From contig JAUIGV010000033.1 of the NCBI GenBank assembly GCA_030432565.1, positions 1-57,025 on the forward strand: a stretch of DNA of 57,025 nt, in the 5' to 3' direction. The notes beneath the pieces are model-generated. The model saw only the letters and a list, made by a program, of their open reading frames with translations. It was not told the DNA's origin and searched no databases. Source of the stretch: Verrucomicrobiia bacterium (GTDB lineage: Bacteria > Verrucomicrobiota > Verrucomicrobiia > Verrucomicrobiales > Akkermansiaceae). The translations under genes were made by a program, and so were the position numbers. Numbering within the stretch: the first letter of the stretch is position 1; each line of letters begins with the position of its first letter. Shown one piece after another: positions 45,983 through 55,257 of this stretch.

Positions 45983-48900
45983 ATGCCCACGAACGTTCTC
46001 AAAAATGCCGCCGGCTGCGCCACCCTCCTTGCCTTTGCGCCCTGCTTACAGGCGGACCTTATCGCGCATTGGACCTTTGACGAAACCTCCGGATCTACCG
46101 CAGCCGATTCAGTCGGCATGGTCGACGCCCTCTGGCAAAACGGCGCCAACAATCTCGACTGGGCCACCGGCCAGATTGGCGGAGCAGCCGATCTCGGGGG
46201 ACAGACCGCCGGATCAAATTTCTTCTCCACCGGTCCTCTCACCCCGCTTTTCAATGCCTCCGCCCTTACCATTACGGTTTGGGTGAATCCCGATTCGTTC
46301 ACCGGCAGCGACTACGAGGGCATCGTCATGACCCGCAGCACGTTGACCGGGTCCGCCAACGGCAATCAAAACTGGGGACTCGCCTGGGACAATGCCGACA
46401 GCTCGAATCCCCAACCCCACCTGGACACCCGGACCGGAAACGGCGTCGGCTCGACTCCGGCCGTTCTGGCATCGGGTGGTTGGTATCACCTGGCGCTCGT
46501 CTGGGACGGCGCCGCCGGGACCCACACCCAATACATCAACGGCGCGCCCTCCGGCGCCGGAAGCGGTCCCACCGGCACCATCTCCGGCGGCACCTGGCAT
46601 CTCGGCCACGACGATTGTTGCGGCGGATCACGCGACTTCGATGGACAAATCGACGACCTCGGCATTTGGGATCACGCCCTGAGCGGCCGGGAGATCCAGG
46701 CCATTTACCAAAATGGACTCACCGGACTGGCCCTCAATGAATCCCCGCCCGTTCCTCCCACCGATCCCCTCAATGTCGGATTGGTCATCAATGAAATCCA
46801 CTACGACTCCGAACCCAAAACCGAGTTCGTGGAGTTCATCGAACTCCTCAACACCAACTCAACCTCACTCGACCTCAGCGGGTGCTCATTCACCGACGGC
46901 GTCACCTTTACCTTCCCCTCAAACACCATCCTGGAAGCGACCGGGTATGTCATCATCACCGAAAACGTCGACGAGTTCACGGCCAAGTTTTCTCCTCCTC
47001 CGGGAGTGCCGGTTTTTCAGTACGAGGGGTCGCTTTCCAACGACGGCGAAACCATCGAACTCACCAACGCGACCGGCGCTCTCCTCGACTCCGTCACTTA
47101 CCGCGCAAAATTCCCCTGGCCCATTTCGCCCAATGGCGAAGGCGACTCGATGCAACTGATCAACGCCACTCCGGACAATGATCTCGGCGGCGCATGGCGT
47201 GGAGAACTCCCGACTCCCGGACAGGCCAATGCCAACTTTGCCACCAACACACCACCCCTCATTCGTCAGGTCGAACACACTCCCGAAAATCCCCTCTCCA
47301 CCGAAACCACCACCATCAGCGCCAAAGTCACCGACCCCGATGGCGTCGCCTCGGTCACTCTTCTCTACCAGATCGTGGCGCCCGGTGACTTCATCCCGGC
47401 CTTTTTGCCCAACCCCTATTCCACGCTCACCAGCAACGCCGATGCCCCCCTTCAACCCAACCCGGAGTTCGAAGACCCGGCCAACTGGACCACTCTGCCC
47501 ATGACCTCAACGGGCGACGGAGATCTTTTCACCGCCACCCTACCTATCCAGAACCACCGCACCCTCGTGCGCTATCGCATCCTTGCCGAAGACTCCATCG
47601 GATCATCCATCCGGGTTCCCTACCCTAAAGATCCTTCCCTGAACTTTGCCTACTTTGTCTATAACGGCGTGCCCGATTACGTTGCCGGAAATACCACCCA
47701 CTCCGCCACAACACTCACCACCCTGCCCGTCTACCAAATGATCACACGCGACGAAGATCGCGCCTACGCCTATGCTTATGAATCGACGGGCGACAACTTC
47801 CGCATTCCCAAAGGCAACCCGGCACGCAAGACCTACAATTGGGAATGCGCGCTCGTTTACGATGGCGTCGTTTATGACCACGTCGGCTGGCGCTTGCGTC
47901 AAAACAACGACCGCTACACCGGCAATGGCAAACGTTCCATGCGCTTTCGAATGAACCGCGGCCACTACTTCCAGGCCCGCGGTGAAGATGGTGAAAAACT
48001 CCCCGTGAAATGGCGGCGTTTCAACACCTCAAAAATGGCCCGCTTCGGTGGAATCAACAGTTACGGATTTCACGAGACCATGAACTCGAAACTCTGGCGC
48101 ATGGTCGGCGTGGAGTGCCCCTATTTTCTGCCCGCTCATTGGCGCATCATCGATGGAGCAGACGAAGCGCCCGATCAGTATGAAGGCGACTTCTTTGGCA
48201 TGACCACCGTCGTTCAGGATATCGACGGGCGCCTCCTCGACGAACGCGACCTTCCCAACGGGAACATATACAAACTGAAAGACGGCGTCACCAACCCGCT
48301 TGAGTTGCAACGCAATCAAACCCGCGAAGCAGTGAGCGACGGCAGCGACTTCCTCAATATTAAGAACAACCTCGATAGTTCACAGAGCGATGCCTGGCTC
48401 AACGACCACGTCGATTGGGACCAGTGGGCGCGCTATCACGCCGTCGTGGAAGCCGTGCGGCATTACGACTTCGGGACTCCAAGCACGCATTTCAAAAACC
48501 GGGCCTGGTATTTTAAGGAAGAGACCGGCACTCCCTTCGGGCTTCTCCGCATTGTCCCGCACGACCACGATGCCAGCTGGTCGCGGGGATACCACGACAA
48601 CCTCAACAGCGTCGGCAACAGCATCGGCACCGGCTTCCCCTGGGCCGCCATTTTTGATGACAACCGGCGACCACCCGGCGGGATCGAAAAGCCCGGCTTC
48701 ACCCGGGATTATCGAAACTTCATTCGCGAGTTTCGCCAACTGCTCTGGCAGGAGGAATCGGTCATCACCTTGATCGACGACCATGTCGCCAACCTTCAAC
48801 AATTCAGCCTCGCCGATCGTGCCCGTTGGGTCGGCGCTCCCGCTTCGGCCGGTCGGGAAACGATGGTGCCCATCGAAAACATCGCCGCTCCCATGAAGAC

Positions 48901-50659
48901 CCTCGCCTTCCTCAGCGACACCATGTACGGCGCCACCCTTTCCGGCGGACGAGCGGCCTTTCTTGACCAGATTGCCAGCGATCCTGAGATCCCCAATCAG
49001 CCGACCATCAGCTACAGCGGCCAGACTGCTTTCCCGGCGGGAGGTCTGCAATTCACCAGCTCGGACTTCTCCGACCCCCAGGGCTCTGGAAGCTTCGGAG
49101 CGATGGAATGGCGCATTGCCGAAGTCAACCAAAGTGATACCGGAGGGAACGTCACCCTCCTGCCCGCCGGTGCGACCTGGAAGTATCTCGACGACGGAAG
49201 CAACCAGGGCACCGCATGGAGGGAGTCCGGGTTCAACGATAACCCTTGGAGCAGCGGCTCCTTGCCTGCCGGCTATGGCGGAATCACCAACACCGTGATT
49301 GCCACTCCGATTAATCCGGGACCGGATTCGAACAACAAATTCCCCACCACTTATTTTCGAACGATGGTTGAAGTGGCAGACCTCGAGGCCATCCGCCATT
49401 TCACCTTCTCGCTCAACGTGGATGATGGCGCGGTGGTTTATGTGAATGGTGAGGAAGTCCTGCGCGACGGCATTGATCCGAACTCCCCGGTCGCCTTCGA
49501 CACCTTTGCCGACGCAAACGGAAACGAAGGAATCTACGACAGCTTCCTGGTTGCCACCACCCACTTCGTCACCGGCACCAACACCATTGCGGTGGAAGTT
49601 CATCAACGCGCCGGAAACAGCAGCGACATGGGATTCAATATGGAGATCACCGCAGCCGCCAGCATTCCGGAACGAAACTTCGAATGGTCCGCCACCTGGG
49701 AGTCAGGCAGTCTTACTCCCTTCCAAAACACCATTTCTCCCCCCGCGGTCGCCACCCGCTCCGGCAGGACTTACCGCGCCCGGGTCCGTCATCAGGACAA
49801 CAGCGGTCGATGGAGCCTTTGGTCCGAACCTCTCGAATTCACCAGTTCGGAACCGGACCTCTCCGTCTTCACCCAGTCGCTCGTCATCAATGAAATCATG
49901 TATCATCCGGCCGACCCCAGCGCCGCCGAGATCGCGGCCGGGTTCGATGACGACGACTTCTTCGAATACCTCGAACTTCGCAACGTCGGCGACCAAACGA
50001 TCGACTTGAGCAATGTCCGCTTCACCAAGGGAATCGATATCGATTTAAGCGGCACCCTTGCACCCGGCGAATACATCCTGGTCGTCAACAACCTGGCCGC
50101 CTTTGAAATGCGATACGGTGCCGGACTCCCGGTCATCGGAGAGTGGAGAGGTAAGCTCGACAATGGAGGCGAGCAACTGAAACTCTCCTTTGGCGCCGGC
50201 GAAGCCATTCAGGATTTTGTCTATGACGACATGGCTCCCTGGCCACAGGCGCCCGATGGATCCGGAGCCAGCCTCGTCCTCGTGGATCCCTTCGGCCTGC
50301 CCGATCACTCCAATCCTTTCAGTTGGCGTGCCGGTCCAGCCACTCCCAATGCCACCGATGGCACCACCTTCACCGCCGGAGGCGACCTCCTCGACTACGC
50401 CACCAATGGCAGCCCAAGCCTCACCGTCCTGCCCGATGGCAATCTCAGCTTTGCAGTGGAGTTGAATCAACTCGCCGAAGATCTCGTCATCGTGATTCAA
50501 TCATCATCCGATCTTCTGAACTGGGTGGATCAACCAGGATTCGTCCTTGGCAGCCTCACTGAATCCGGCACGCCCGGATTTGCCTTGGCTACGTTCACGA
50601 CCACCAACTCCTTGCCCGGAGAGCGCCAATTCATTCGCCTTCATGTTCAAACGAAATAG
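45983..50659 (+). CDS. Giant secreted LamG/lamin-tail/CotH protein
   Basis: 1558 residues. The ATG at 45983 gives a signal peptide (C-L-Q-A before D-L-I-A-H-W); a TTG at 45956 lies inside the terminator and is rejected. Order: LamG (~27-225, G-H-D-D-C-C-G-G-S-R-D-F-D-G); lamin-tail domain (~255-400, L-V-I-N-E-I-H-Y-D); FN3/Ig-like (~420-540); CotH-like (~590-920, with N-G-K-R-S-M-R-F-R-M and R-I-V-P-H-D-H-D-A); Gal-binding-like module (~1055-1215); FN3-like (~1220-1290); lamin-tail (~1300-1420); C-terminal beta module ending Q-F-I-R-L-H-V. A candidate secreted atypical kinase with adhesive domains. The next gene is a paralogue, overlapping by 17 nt. Confidence 0.88.
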   Translation: MPTNVLKNAAGCATLLAFAPCLQADLIAHWTFDETSGSTAADSVGMVDALWQNGANNLDWATGQIGGAADLGGQTAGSNFFSTGPLTPLFNASALTITVWVNPDSFTGSDYEGIVMTRSTLTGSANGNQNWGLAWDNADSSNPQPHLDTRTGNGVGSTPAVLASGGWYHLALVWDGAAGTHTQYINGAPSGAGSGPTGTISGGTWHLGHDDCCGGSRDFDGQIDDLGIWDHALSGREIQAIYQNGLTGLALNESPPVPPTDPLNVGLVINEIHYDSEPKTEFVEFIELLNTNSTSLDLSGCSFTDGVTFTFPSNTILEATGYVIITENVDEFTAKFSPPPGVPVFQYEGSLSNDGETIELTNATGALLDSVTYRAKFPWPISPNGEGDSMQLINATPDNDLGGAWRGELPTPGQANANFATNTPPLIRQVEHTPENPLSTETTTISAKVTDPDGVASVTLLYQIVAPGDFIPAFLPNPYSTLTSNADAPLQPNPEFEDPANWTTLPMTSTGDGDLFTATLPIQNHRTLVRYRILAEDSIGSSIRVPYPKDPSLNFAYFVYNGVPDYVAGNTTHSATTLTTLPVYQMITRDEDRAYAYAYESTGDNFRIPKGNPARKTYNWECALVYDGVVYDHVGWRLRQNNDRYTGNGKRSMRFRMNRGHYFQARGEDGEKLPVKWRRFNTSKMARFGGINSYGFHETMNSKLWRMVGVECPYFLPAHWRIIDGADEAPDQYEGDFFGMTTVVQDIDGRLLDERDLPNGNIYKLKDGVTNPLELQRNQTREAVSDGSDFLNIKNNLDSSQSDAWLNDHVDWDQWARYHAVVEAVRHYDFGTPSTHFKNRAWYFKEETGTPFGLLRIVPHDHDASWSRGYHDNLNSVGNSIGTGFPWAAIFDDNRRPPGGIEKPGFTRDYRNFIREFRQLLWQEESVITLIDDHVANLQQFSLADRARWVGAPASAGRETMVPIENIAAPMKTLAFLSDTMYGATLSGGRAAFLDQIASDPEIPNQPTISYSGQTAFPAGGLQFTSSDFSDPQGSGSFGAMEWRIAEVNQSDTGGNVTLLPAGATWKYLDDGSNQGTAWRESGFNDNPWSSGSLPAGYGGITNTVIATPINPGPDSNNKFPTTYFRTMVEVADLEAIRHFTFSLNVDDGAVVYVNGEEVLRDGIDPNSPVAFDTFADANGNEGIYDSFLVATTHFVTGTNTIAVEVHQRAGNSSDMGFNMEITAAASIPERNFEWSATWESGSLTPFQNTISPPAVATRSGRTYRARVRHQDNSGRWSLWSEPLEFTSSEPDLSVFTQSLVINEIMYHPADPSAAEIAAGFDDDDFFEYLELRNVGDQTIDLSNVRFTKGIDIDLSGTLAPGEYILVVNNLAAFEMRYGAGLPVIGEWRGKLDNGGEQLKLSFGAGEAIQDFVYDDMAPWPQAPDGSGASLVLVDPFGLPDHSNPFSWRAGPATPNATDGTTFTAGGDLLDYATNGSPSLTVLPDGNLSFAVELNQLAEDLVIVIQSSSDLLNWVDQPGFVLGSLTESGTPGFALATFTTTNSLPGERQFIRLHVQTK

Positions 50660-53600
50660 TCAGTTCAAGAAAGCACGATGGGGCGGGGCTTTGCTGATCA
50701 CCGCCCTAATGGTTCAGGCCCGGGCCGAACTCATCGCTCTCTACAAGTTCGATGGCGACGCCACGGATACCATCAACGCCAATCACGCCACCTGGATTCC
50801 CAACGCTCAAAACACTCCTCCCAACTGGCAGGCCAACGGGCAGGTCGGAGGCGCCATCCGCTTCCCCGGAACCGGCTCCCACATCAATTATTTTTCCGTC
50901 CCGGGCTTCCCCGAAATCAATGGCACCTCCGGCATGAGTGCCGTCACCTGGTTCAAGCCCGAAGGCAATTCCGGCTACCGGGGCATCCTCATGTCGCGCC
51001 AAGTCAATAGCAACGAACTCTTCGGCTTTGGCCATGAAAATGGTCACCTCGACGGACGGGTCGACAGCAATCAACTCGACTCACCGTCGGGTTCGCTCAC
51101 TGCAACCGGTGACTGGTTTCATCTCGCCTGGGTCTGGGACAATGTTTCCCGGACGATGCAACTTTACATCAACGGAGCGCCCACCGGCGCTCCCAAAAGC
51201 GTTCCCGCCCAGACGATCAACAACAACAGTGACTGGCGGATCGGTGACGACTCCTGCTGCAACAACCGCAACCTCAACGGCTGGCTCGATGATCTTGCCA
51301 TCTACGACGAAGCCCTCGATGCCGCGACCGTTTCCCGGCTTTATCAAAACGGACTGGAGGGCTTCAGCGCCAACGAGGAACCTCCACCCCCGGTCACCGA
51401 GCCACTTAATGTTGGCCTCGTCATCAACGAGATCCACCACGACGCCGATCCCAAAACGATCTTCAACGAGTTTGTCGAGCTTCTCAATACCGGCCCGGAT
51501 CCGCTCGATCTCAGCGGCTGCTACTTCGAGGGAATCAACTTTGTCTTCCCTCCCGGAACGACCCTCGATGTCACCGAATATCTCGTCATCGGCGAGAGCC
51601 CGGATCACGACTTCCAGTTCACCGGCACACTCTCGGGCGATGGCGAACAAATCACTCTCCGCGACCCCGTCGGCACCATCATCGACCGGGTCGACTACTC
51701 TGCCCAATTTCCCTGGCCCATTGTCGATGGCGGCCACTCCATGCAGTTGGGCAATGCCACCCTTGACAACGATCTCGGGGGCAGTTGGCGCCCCGCCTTC
51801 CCCACACCCGGCATTCAAAACCGCACCTTCACCACCAATGCCCCTCCCCAGATGCGGCAGGTCTCCCACGCACCTCAATCCCCCGGGTCCGGCGACCCCA
51901 TCGCCATCAGCGTCAAGGCCACCGACCCCGATGGCATCGGCTCGCTCACCCTTCACTATCAAACCAACGCCCCGGGCGCTTTTATCCCGGCCTTCCTTCC
52001 CCTCTCCAGCCCGGTACTGCGTTCCAGTCCCGAAACTCCCCTCGCGCCCAATCCCGCCTTCGAACAAAACTGGATCGACCTCCCGATGATCGCCGATGCC
52101 GGCGGCGAGATTTTCACCGCCACCATTCCGGCCCAAGCCCACCGCACCCTCGTGCGCTATCGCATCACCGCCACTGACACTCTCGCCCACTCCATCCGCG
52201 CGCCCTTTCCCGAAGACCCCTCCTTGAACTTTGCAACCTTCGTTTACGATGGCGTGCCCGACTATCAAACCAACAGCGGCACCATCTACCCGACCGACCT
52301 TCTCACTTCGCTTCCCGTCTACCATCTCATCACCGACCCCGATCACCTTGCCCAATGCTGGGCCTACAATTCCCTAGACCGCGCCTCAGGTGTGGCCTCG
52401 CGAAAGAAGTTCAACTGGGAAGGTGCCATGGTTTACGACGGAGTCACTTACGATCACATCAAGTATCGCCTCCGCCAACGCAATGATCGCTATGCCGGCA
52501 GCGGTCGACGATCAATGCGCTTTCGCTTTCAGCAGGGAAACTACTTCCAGGCCCGCGACCCCGAAGGAAACAAATACCCCGTAAAATGGCGCTCACTCAA
52601 CACGAGCAAGATGTCCCGTTTCGCGGAGGGAGCGAACTGGGGAATGCGGGAGCTTGTGTCATCCCGCCTTTGGAATCTCGCCGGAGTGGCCGCTCCGGAA
52701 TTTCAACACATCCACTTTCGCGTCATCGACGACGCCACAGAACAAGCCGACCAACACGACGGCGATTTTTACGGGCTCTCCATGATCTTTGAGGATGTCG
52801 ATGCCCGCTTTCTTGAAAGCCGCAATCTTCCCAAGGGCAACGTTTACAAACTTAAAGACGGCGAGTCCAATCCCCTCGAACTTCAAAGATACCAGGCCCG
52901 CTCCGCCGTCGCCGACGGCAGCGATTTCCTCAACATCCGCAACAATCTCGGTCCGCCCACGCAATCCGATCAATGGCTGCGCGATCACGTCGACTGGAAC
53001 TCCTGGTATCTTTACGCCGCCCTCGGGGAAGGGTTCCGCCACTACGACTTCTCGCCGCATTTTCACAAAAACCGCATCTGGTATTTCAAGCCGGACGAGA
53101 CCACGCCCTTCGGGTTGATGTCCATCATTCCCCACGACACCGACGCCACCTGGAAGCGCGGCACCAACGACAGCCAATGGAATGACCCCGCCTGGGGACC
53201 GGGCGACGGCTTCCGCGGCCGCGTCGTCGGTTACGATTTACCCAAGGAAGCGATTGCCGAAATCAGCGGGCTCGATGGCAGCGACGGCGAAAACCACCCC
53301 GAGCGCGAGGCCTTCATGCTCGAGTATCGCAATGTCCTCCGCGAGGTCAGCGATCTCTTTTGGAAACCAGAAACCGTGAATACCATCATCGACGAGGCTC
53401 GCGATCGCATCGTCGCTCTCGCTCCCGCCGACATCACGCGCTGGAGTCATCGTGAAAACATCGGGCCACTCGCCAATCAAATCAGCCTAATGAAACGCCT
53501 CGCCTTCACCGAGGATCTTTACCAAGGCAGTTCCCTCTCCGGCGGCCGCGCCCAGTGGATTGCGAACCTCTCGTCCGACCCGGACATCCCCGACCAACCA

Positions 53601-54674
53601 AGCCTCACCCTCGATGGTCAAGCCCTGACCTCTTCGGCCTTCTCGGATCCCCAAGGTGGCCACACTTTCCAATCCATGCAGTGGCGCATTGCCGAAGCCT
53701 CCGCGCACGAATGGCACGCCACCTGGATTGCGGAGTCCTCGCAAAACTCAATCCTGCCCCCTTCCCTCGCCACCCGTCCTGATCTCAACTACCGCGCCCG
53801 GGTTCGCCACCAGGACAACACCGGACGATGGAGCCACTGGTCGGAACCGGTCGAGTTCGTCGGTCCCGCTCCCGACGTCACTCCCTACCTCAACTCGCTG
53901 GTCATCAGCGAAATCATGTATCACCCCGCCACTCCCAGCCCCGCCGAAGTGGCCGCCGGATTCACCGACGATGACGATTTCGAATACCTCGAACTCCGCA
54001 ACGTTGGAAATGAAACGCTCGACCTAAGCGACGTCCGATTCACCAAAGGGATCGACGCCAATCTCAGCGGCAGCCTTGCCCCCGGTGAATTTGTCCTCGT
54101 GGTCAGAAATCAAGCCGCCTTCGAATTGCGCCATGGCACCGGTCTTCCGGTCATCGGCGAATTCCAGGGTAAACTCGATAACGGCGGCGAACGAATCACA
54201 CTCAGCTTCGGCGCCGGAATCGCCATCCTCGACTTCGTCTATGATGACGAAGCTCCCTGGCAAACCAGCCCCGATGGCAACGGCACCAGCCTCGTCCTCA
54301 TCCACCCTCTCGGCCTACCCGACCCCGGCAATCCCTTCCACTGGCGCACCGCCAACCCCACCCCGGGAACCAGCGATAGCACTACCTTCCCAGAAGGAGA
54401 TATCCTCGACTACGCCACCAACGGCACCCCAAAACTCACCATTCTCCCTGACGGCAATCTCAGCCTCACCGTCGAACTCAACCAACTCGCCGAAGACCTC
54501 ATCATCGGCATTCAAACTTCCCCCGACCTCCAGACCTGGCAAAGTCGAACAAGTTTCGTACTCACTGACCGACAGAACTCCCCCACCCCCGGGCACGCTC
54601 TGACCACCTTCACCACAAGGACTCCCTTACTCGGCGGAAATCACTTCATCCGCTTCCACGTTCAAGTGAAGTAG
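50643..54674 (+). CDS. Giant secreted LamG/lamin-tail/CotH protein, paralogue
   Basis: 1343 residues. The ATG at 50643 lies 17 nt before the previous stop and gives a signal peptide (V-Q-A-R-A-E). Same plan as the 1558-residue neighbour: LamG (~30-235, here G-D-D-S-C-C-N-N-R-N-L-N-G), lamin-tail (~250-390), FN3/Ig, CotH-like (~570-900, N-R-I-W-Y-F-K-P-D and I-I-P-H-D-T-D-A), FN3-like, lamin-tail, C-terminal module ending H-F-I-R-F-H-V. It lacks the ~160-residue Gal-binding-like insert that sits between A-E-V-N-Q and E-W-S-A-T-W in the other copy (here A-E-A-S-A-H-E-W-H). The overlap implies translational coupling with the upstream gene, so the two may form a pair. Confidence 0.88.
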   Translation: MFKRNSQFKKARWGGALLITALMVQARAELIALYKFDGDATDTINANHATWIPNAQNTPPNWQANGQVGGAIRFPGTGSHINYFSVPGFPEINGTSGMSAVTWFKPEGNSGYRGILMSRQVNSNELFGFGHENGHLDGRVDSNQLDSPSGSLTATGDWFHLAWVWDNVSRTMQLYINGAPTGAPKSVPAQTINNNSDWRIGDDSCCNNRNLNGWLDDLAIYDEALDAATVSRLYQNGLEGFSANEEPPPPVTEPLNVGLVINEIHHDADPKTIFNEFVELLNTGPDPLDLSGCYFEGINFVFPPGTTLDVTEYLVIGESPDHDFQFTGTLSGDGEQITLRDPVGTIIDRVDYSAQFPWPIVDGGHSMQLGNATLDNDLGGSWRPAFPTPGIQNRTFTTNAPPQMRQVSHAPQSPGSGDPIAISVKATDPDGIGSLTLHYQTNAPGAFIPAFLPLSSPVLRSSPETPLAPNPAFEQNWIDLPMIADAGGEIFTATIPAQAHRTLVRYRITATDTLAHSIRAPFPEDPSLNFATFVYDGVPDYQTNSGTIYPTDLLTSLPVYHLITDPDHLAQCWAYNSLDRASGVASRKKFNWEGAMVYDGVTYDHIKYRLRQRNDRYAGSGRRSMRFRFQQGNYFQARDPEGNKYPVKWRSLNTSKMSRFAEGANWGMRELVSSRLWNLAGVAAPEFQHIHFRVIDDATEQADQHDGDFYGLSMIFEDVDARFLESRNLPKGNVYKLKDGESNPLELQRYQARSAVADGSDFLNIRNNLGPPTQSDQWLRDHVDWNSWYLYAALGEGFRHYDFSPHFHKNRIWYFKPDETTPFGLMSIIPHDTDATWKRGTNDSQWNDPAWGPGDGFRGRVVGYDLPKEAIAEISGLDGSDGENHPEREAFMLEYRNVLREVSDLFWKPETVNTIIDEARDRIVALAPADITRWSHRENIGPLANQISLMKRLAFTEDLYQGSSLSGGRAQWIANLSSDPDIPDQPSLTLDGQALTSSAFSDPQGGHTFQSMQWRIAEASAHEWHATWIAESSQNSILPPSLATRPDLNYRARVRHQDNTGRWSHWSEPVEFVGPAPDVTPYLNSLVISEIMYHPATPSPAEVAAGFTDDDDFEYLELRNVGNETLDLSDVRFTKGIDANLSGSLAPGEFVLVVRNQAAFELRHGTGLPVIGEFQGKLDNGGERITLSFGAGIAILDFVYDDEAPWQTSPDGNGTSLVLIHPLGLPDPGNPFHWRTANPTPGTSDSTTFPEGDILDYATNGTPKLTILPDGNLSLTVELNQLAEDLIIGIQTSPDLQTWQSRTSFVLTDRQNSPTPGHALTTFTTRTPLLGGNHFIRFHVQVK

Positions 54675-54710
54675 CTGCAGTGAGGCATACCATGTAAAAT
54701 GGCTTCGGAT

Positions 54711-55115
54711 TTAGGCTTGGACTTGAGAGATTTCGCGCAGTCCTCCGAACCGACCATAGAGCGGAAATCCTCCCCCTTTCGTGGCATCCGGATGACAAAA
54801 CCAATCAAAGCTGTGACTTCGAACCCCTTGATTGGGGCAAACCTTGAAAGCGCATTCGCTCTCGGTCTCAATTCGCCAATCCGTCGCATCAGCCCGAATC
54901 ATAATATTGCACCGCAAATTCCGGTAGCGCTCCAGGCCATCAAGAATCGGACCGCAGATTCCATAAAACAACTGACCATCATACAAATGGCTTTCGACAC
55001 GAAATGTAAATGGGGTGCAGTCTCCCAAGAATTCGGCTTTCTCCTCCGGGCCCCGCTGCACCCACACATCGTCCCACGGCGTGACTTCGACAATTGCTCC
55101 AATATCTGCGATCAT
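54711..55115 (-). CDS. Small protein of unknown function
   Basis: 134 residues, no signal peptide or membrane segment. Composition is ordinary for a folded soluble protein, with four Cys (in G-D-C, G-I-C-G, N-L-R-C-N, F-K-V-C-P-N, W-F-C-H) spread over the length. Not recognised; the D-D-V-W-V-Q-R-G-P start and the Y-D-G-Q-L-F-Y-G motif suggest a small beta-rich fold. Convergent with the paralogue gene, 36 bp apart. A real gene seems likely because the reading frame is the only coherent one here, but no homology argument is available. Confidence 0.55.
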   Translation of the reverse strand: MIADIGAIVEVTPWDDVWVQRGPEEKAEFLGDCTPFTFRVESHLYDGQLFYGICGPILDGLERYRNLRCNIMIRADATDWRIETESECAFKVCPNQGVRSHSFDWFCHPDATKGGGFPLYGRFGGLREISQVQA

Positions 55116-55257
55116 ACTTTGAGTTCAAAAATTGGCCCAGAACGGGTTTACTACAGCAAATCAATGGATCAATGGAGCTTCCCTTTGCAAGGCTCTCAAT
55201 ATGGCAGTTTGAGAAGGAGTCGACAACTTAGATTCTGATCTTTGGGGCAACTCCTAC

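Noticed and set aside
48380-52355. Long minus-strand frames (408 and 424 codons) opposite the giant CotH genes
   Set aside because: Antisense to clear LamG/CotH coding sequence; no start context or known domain.
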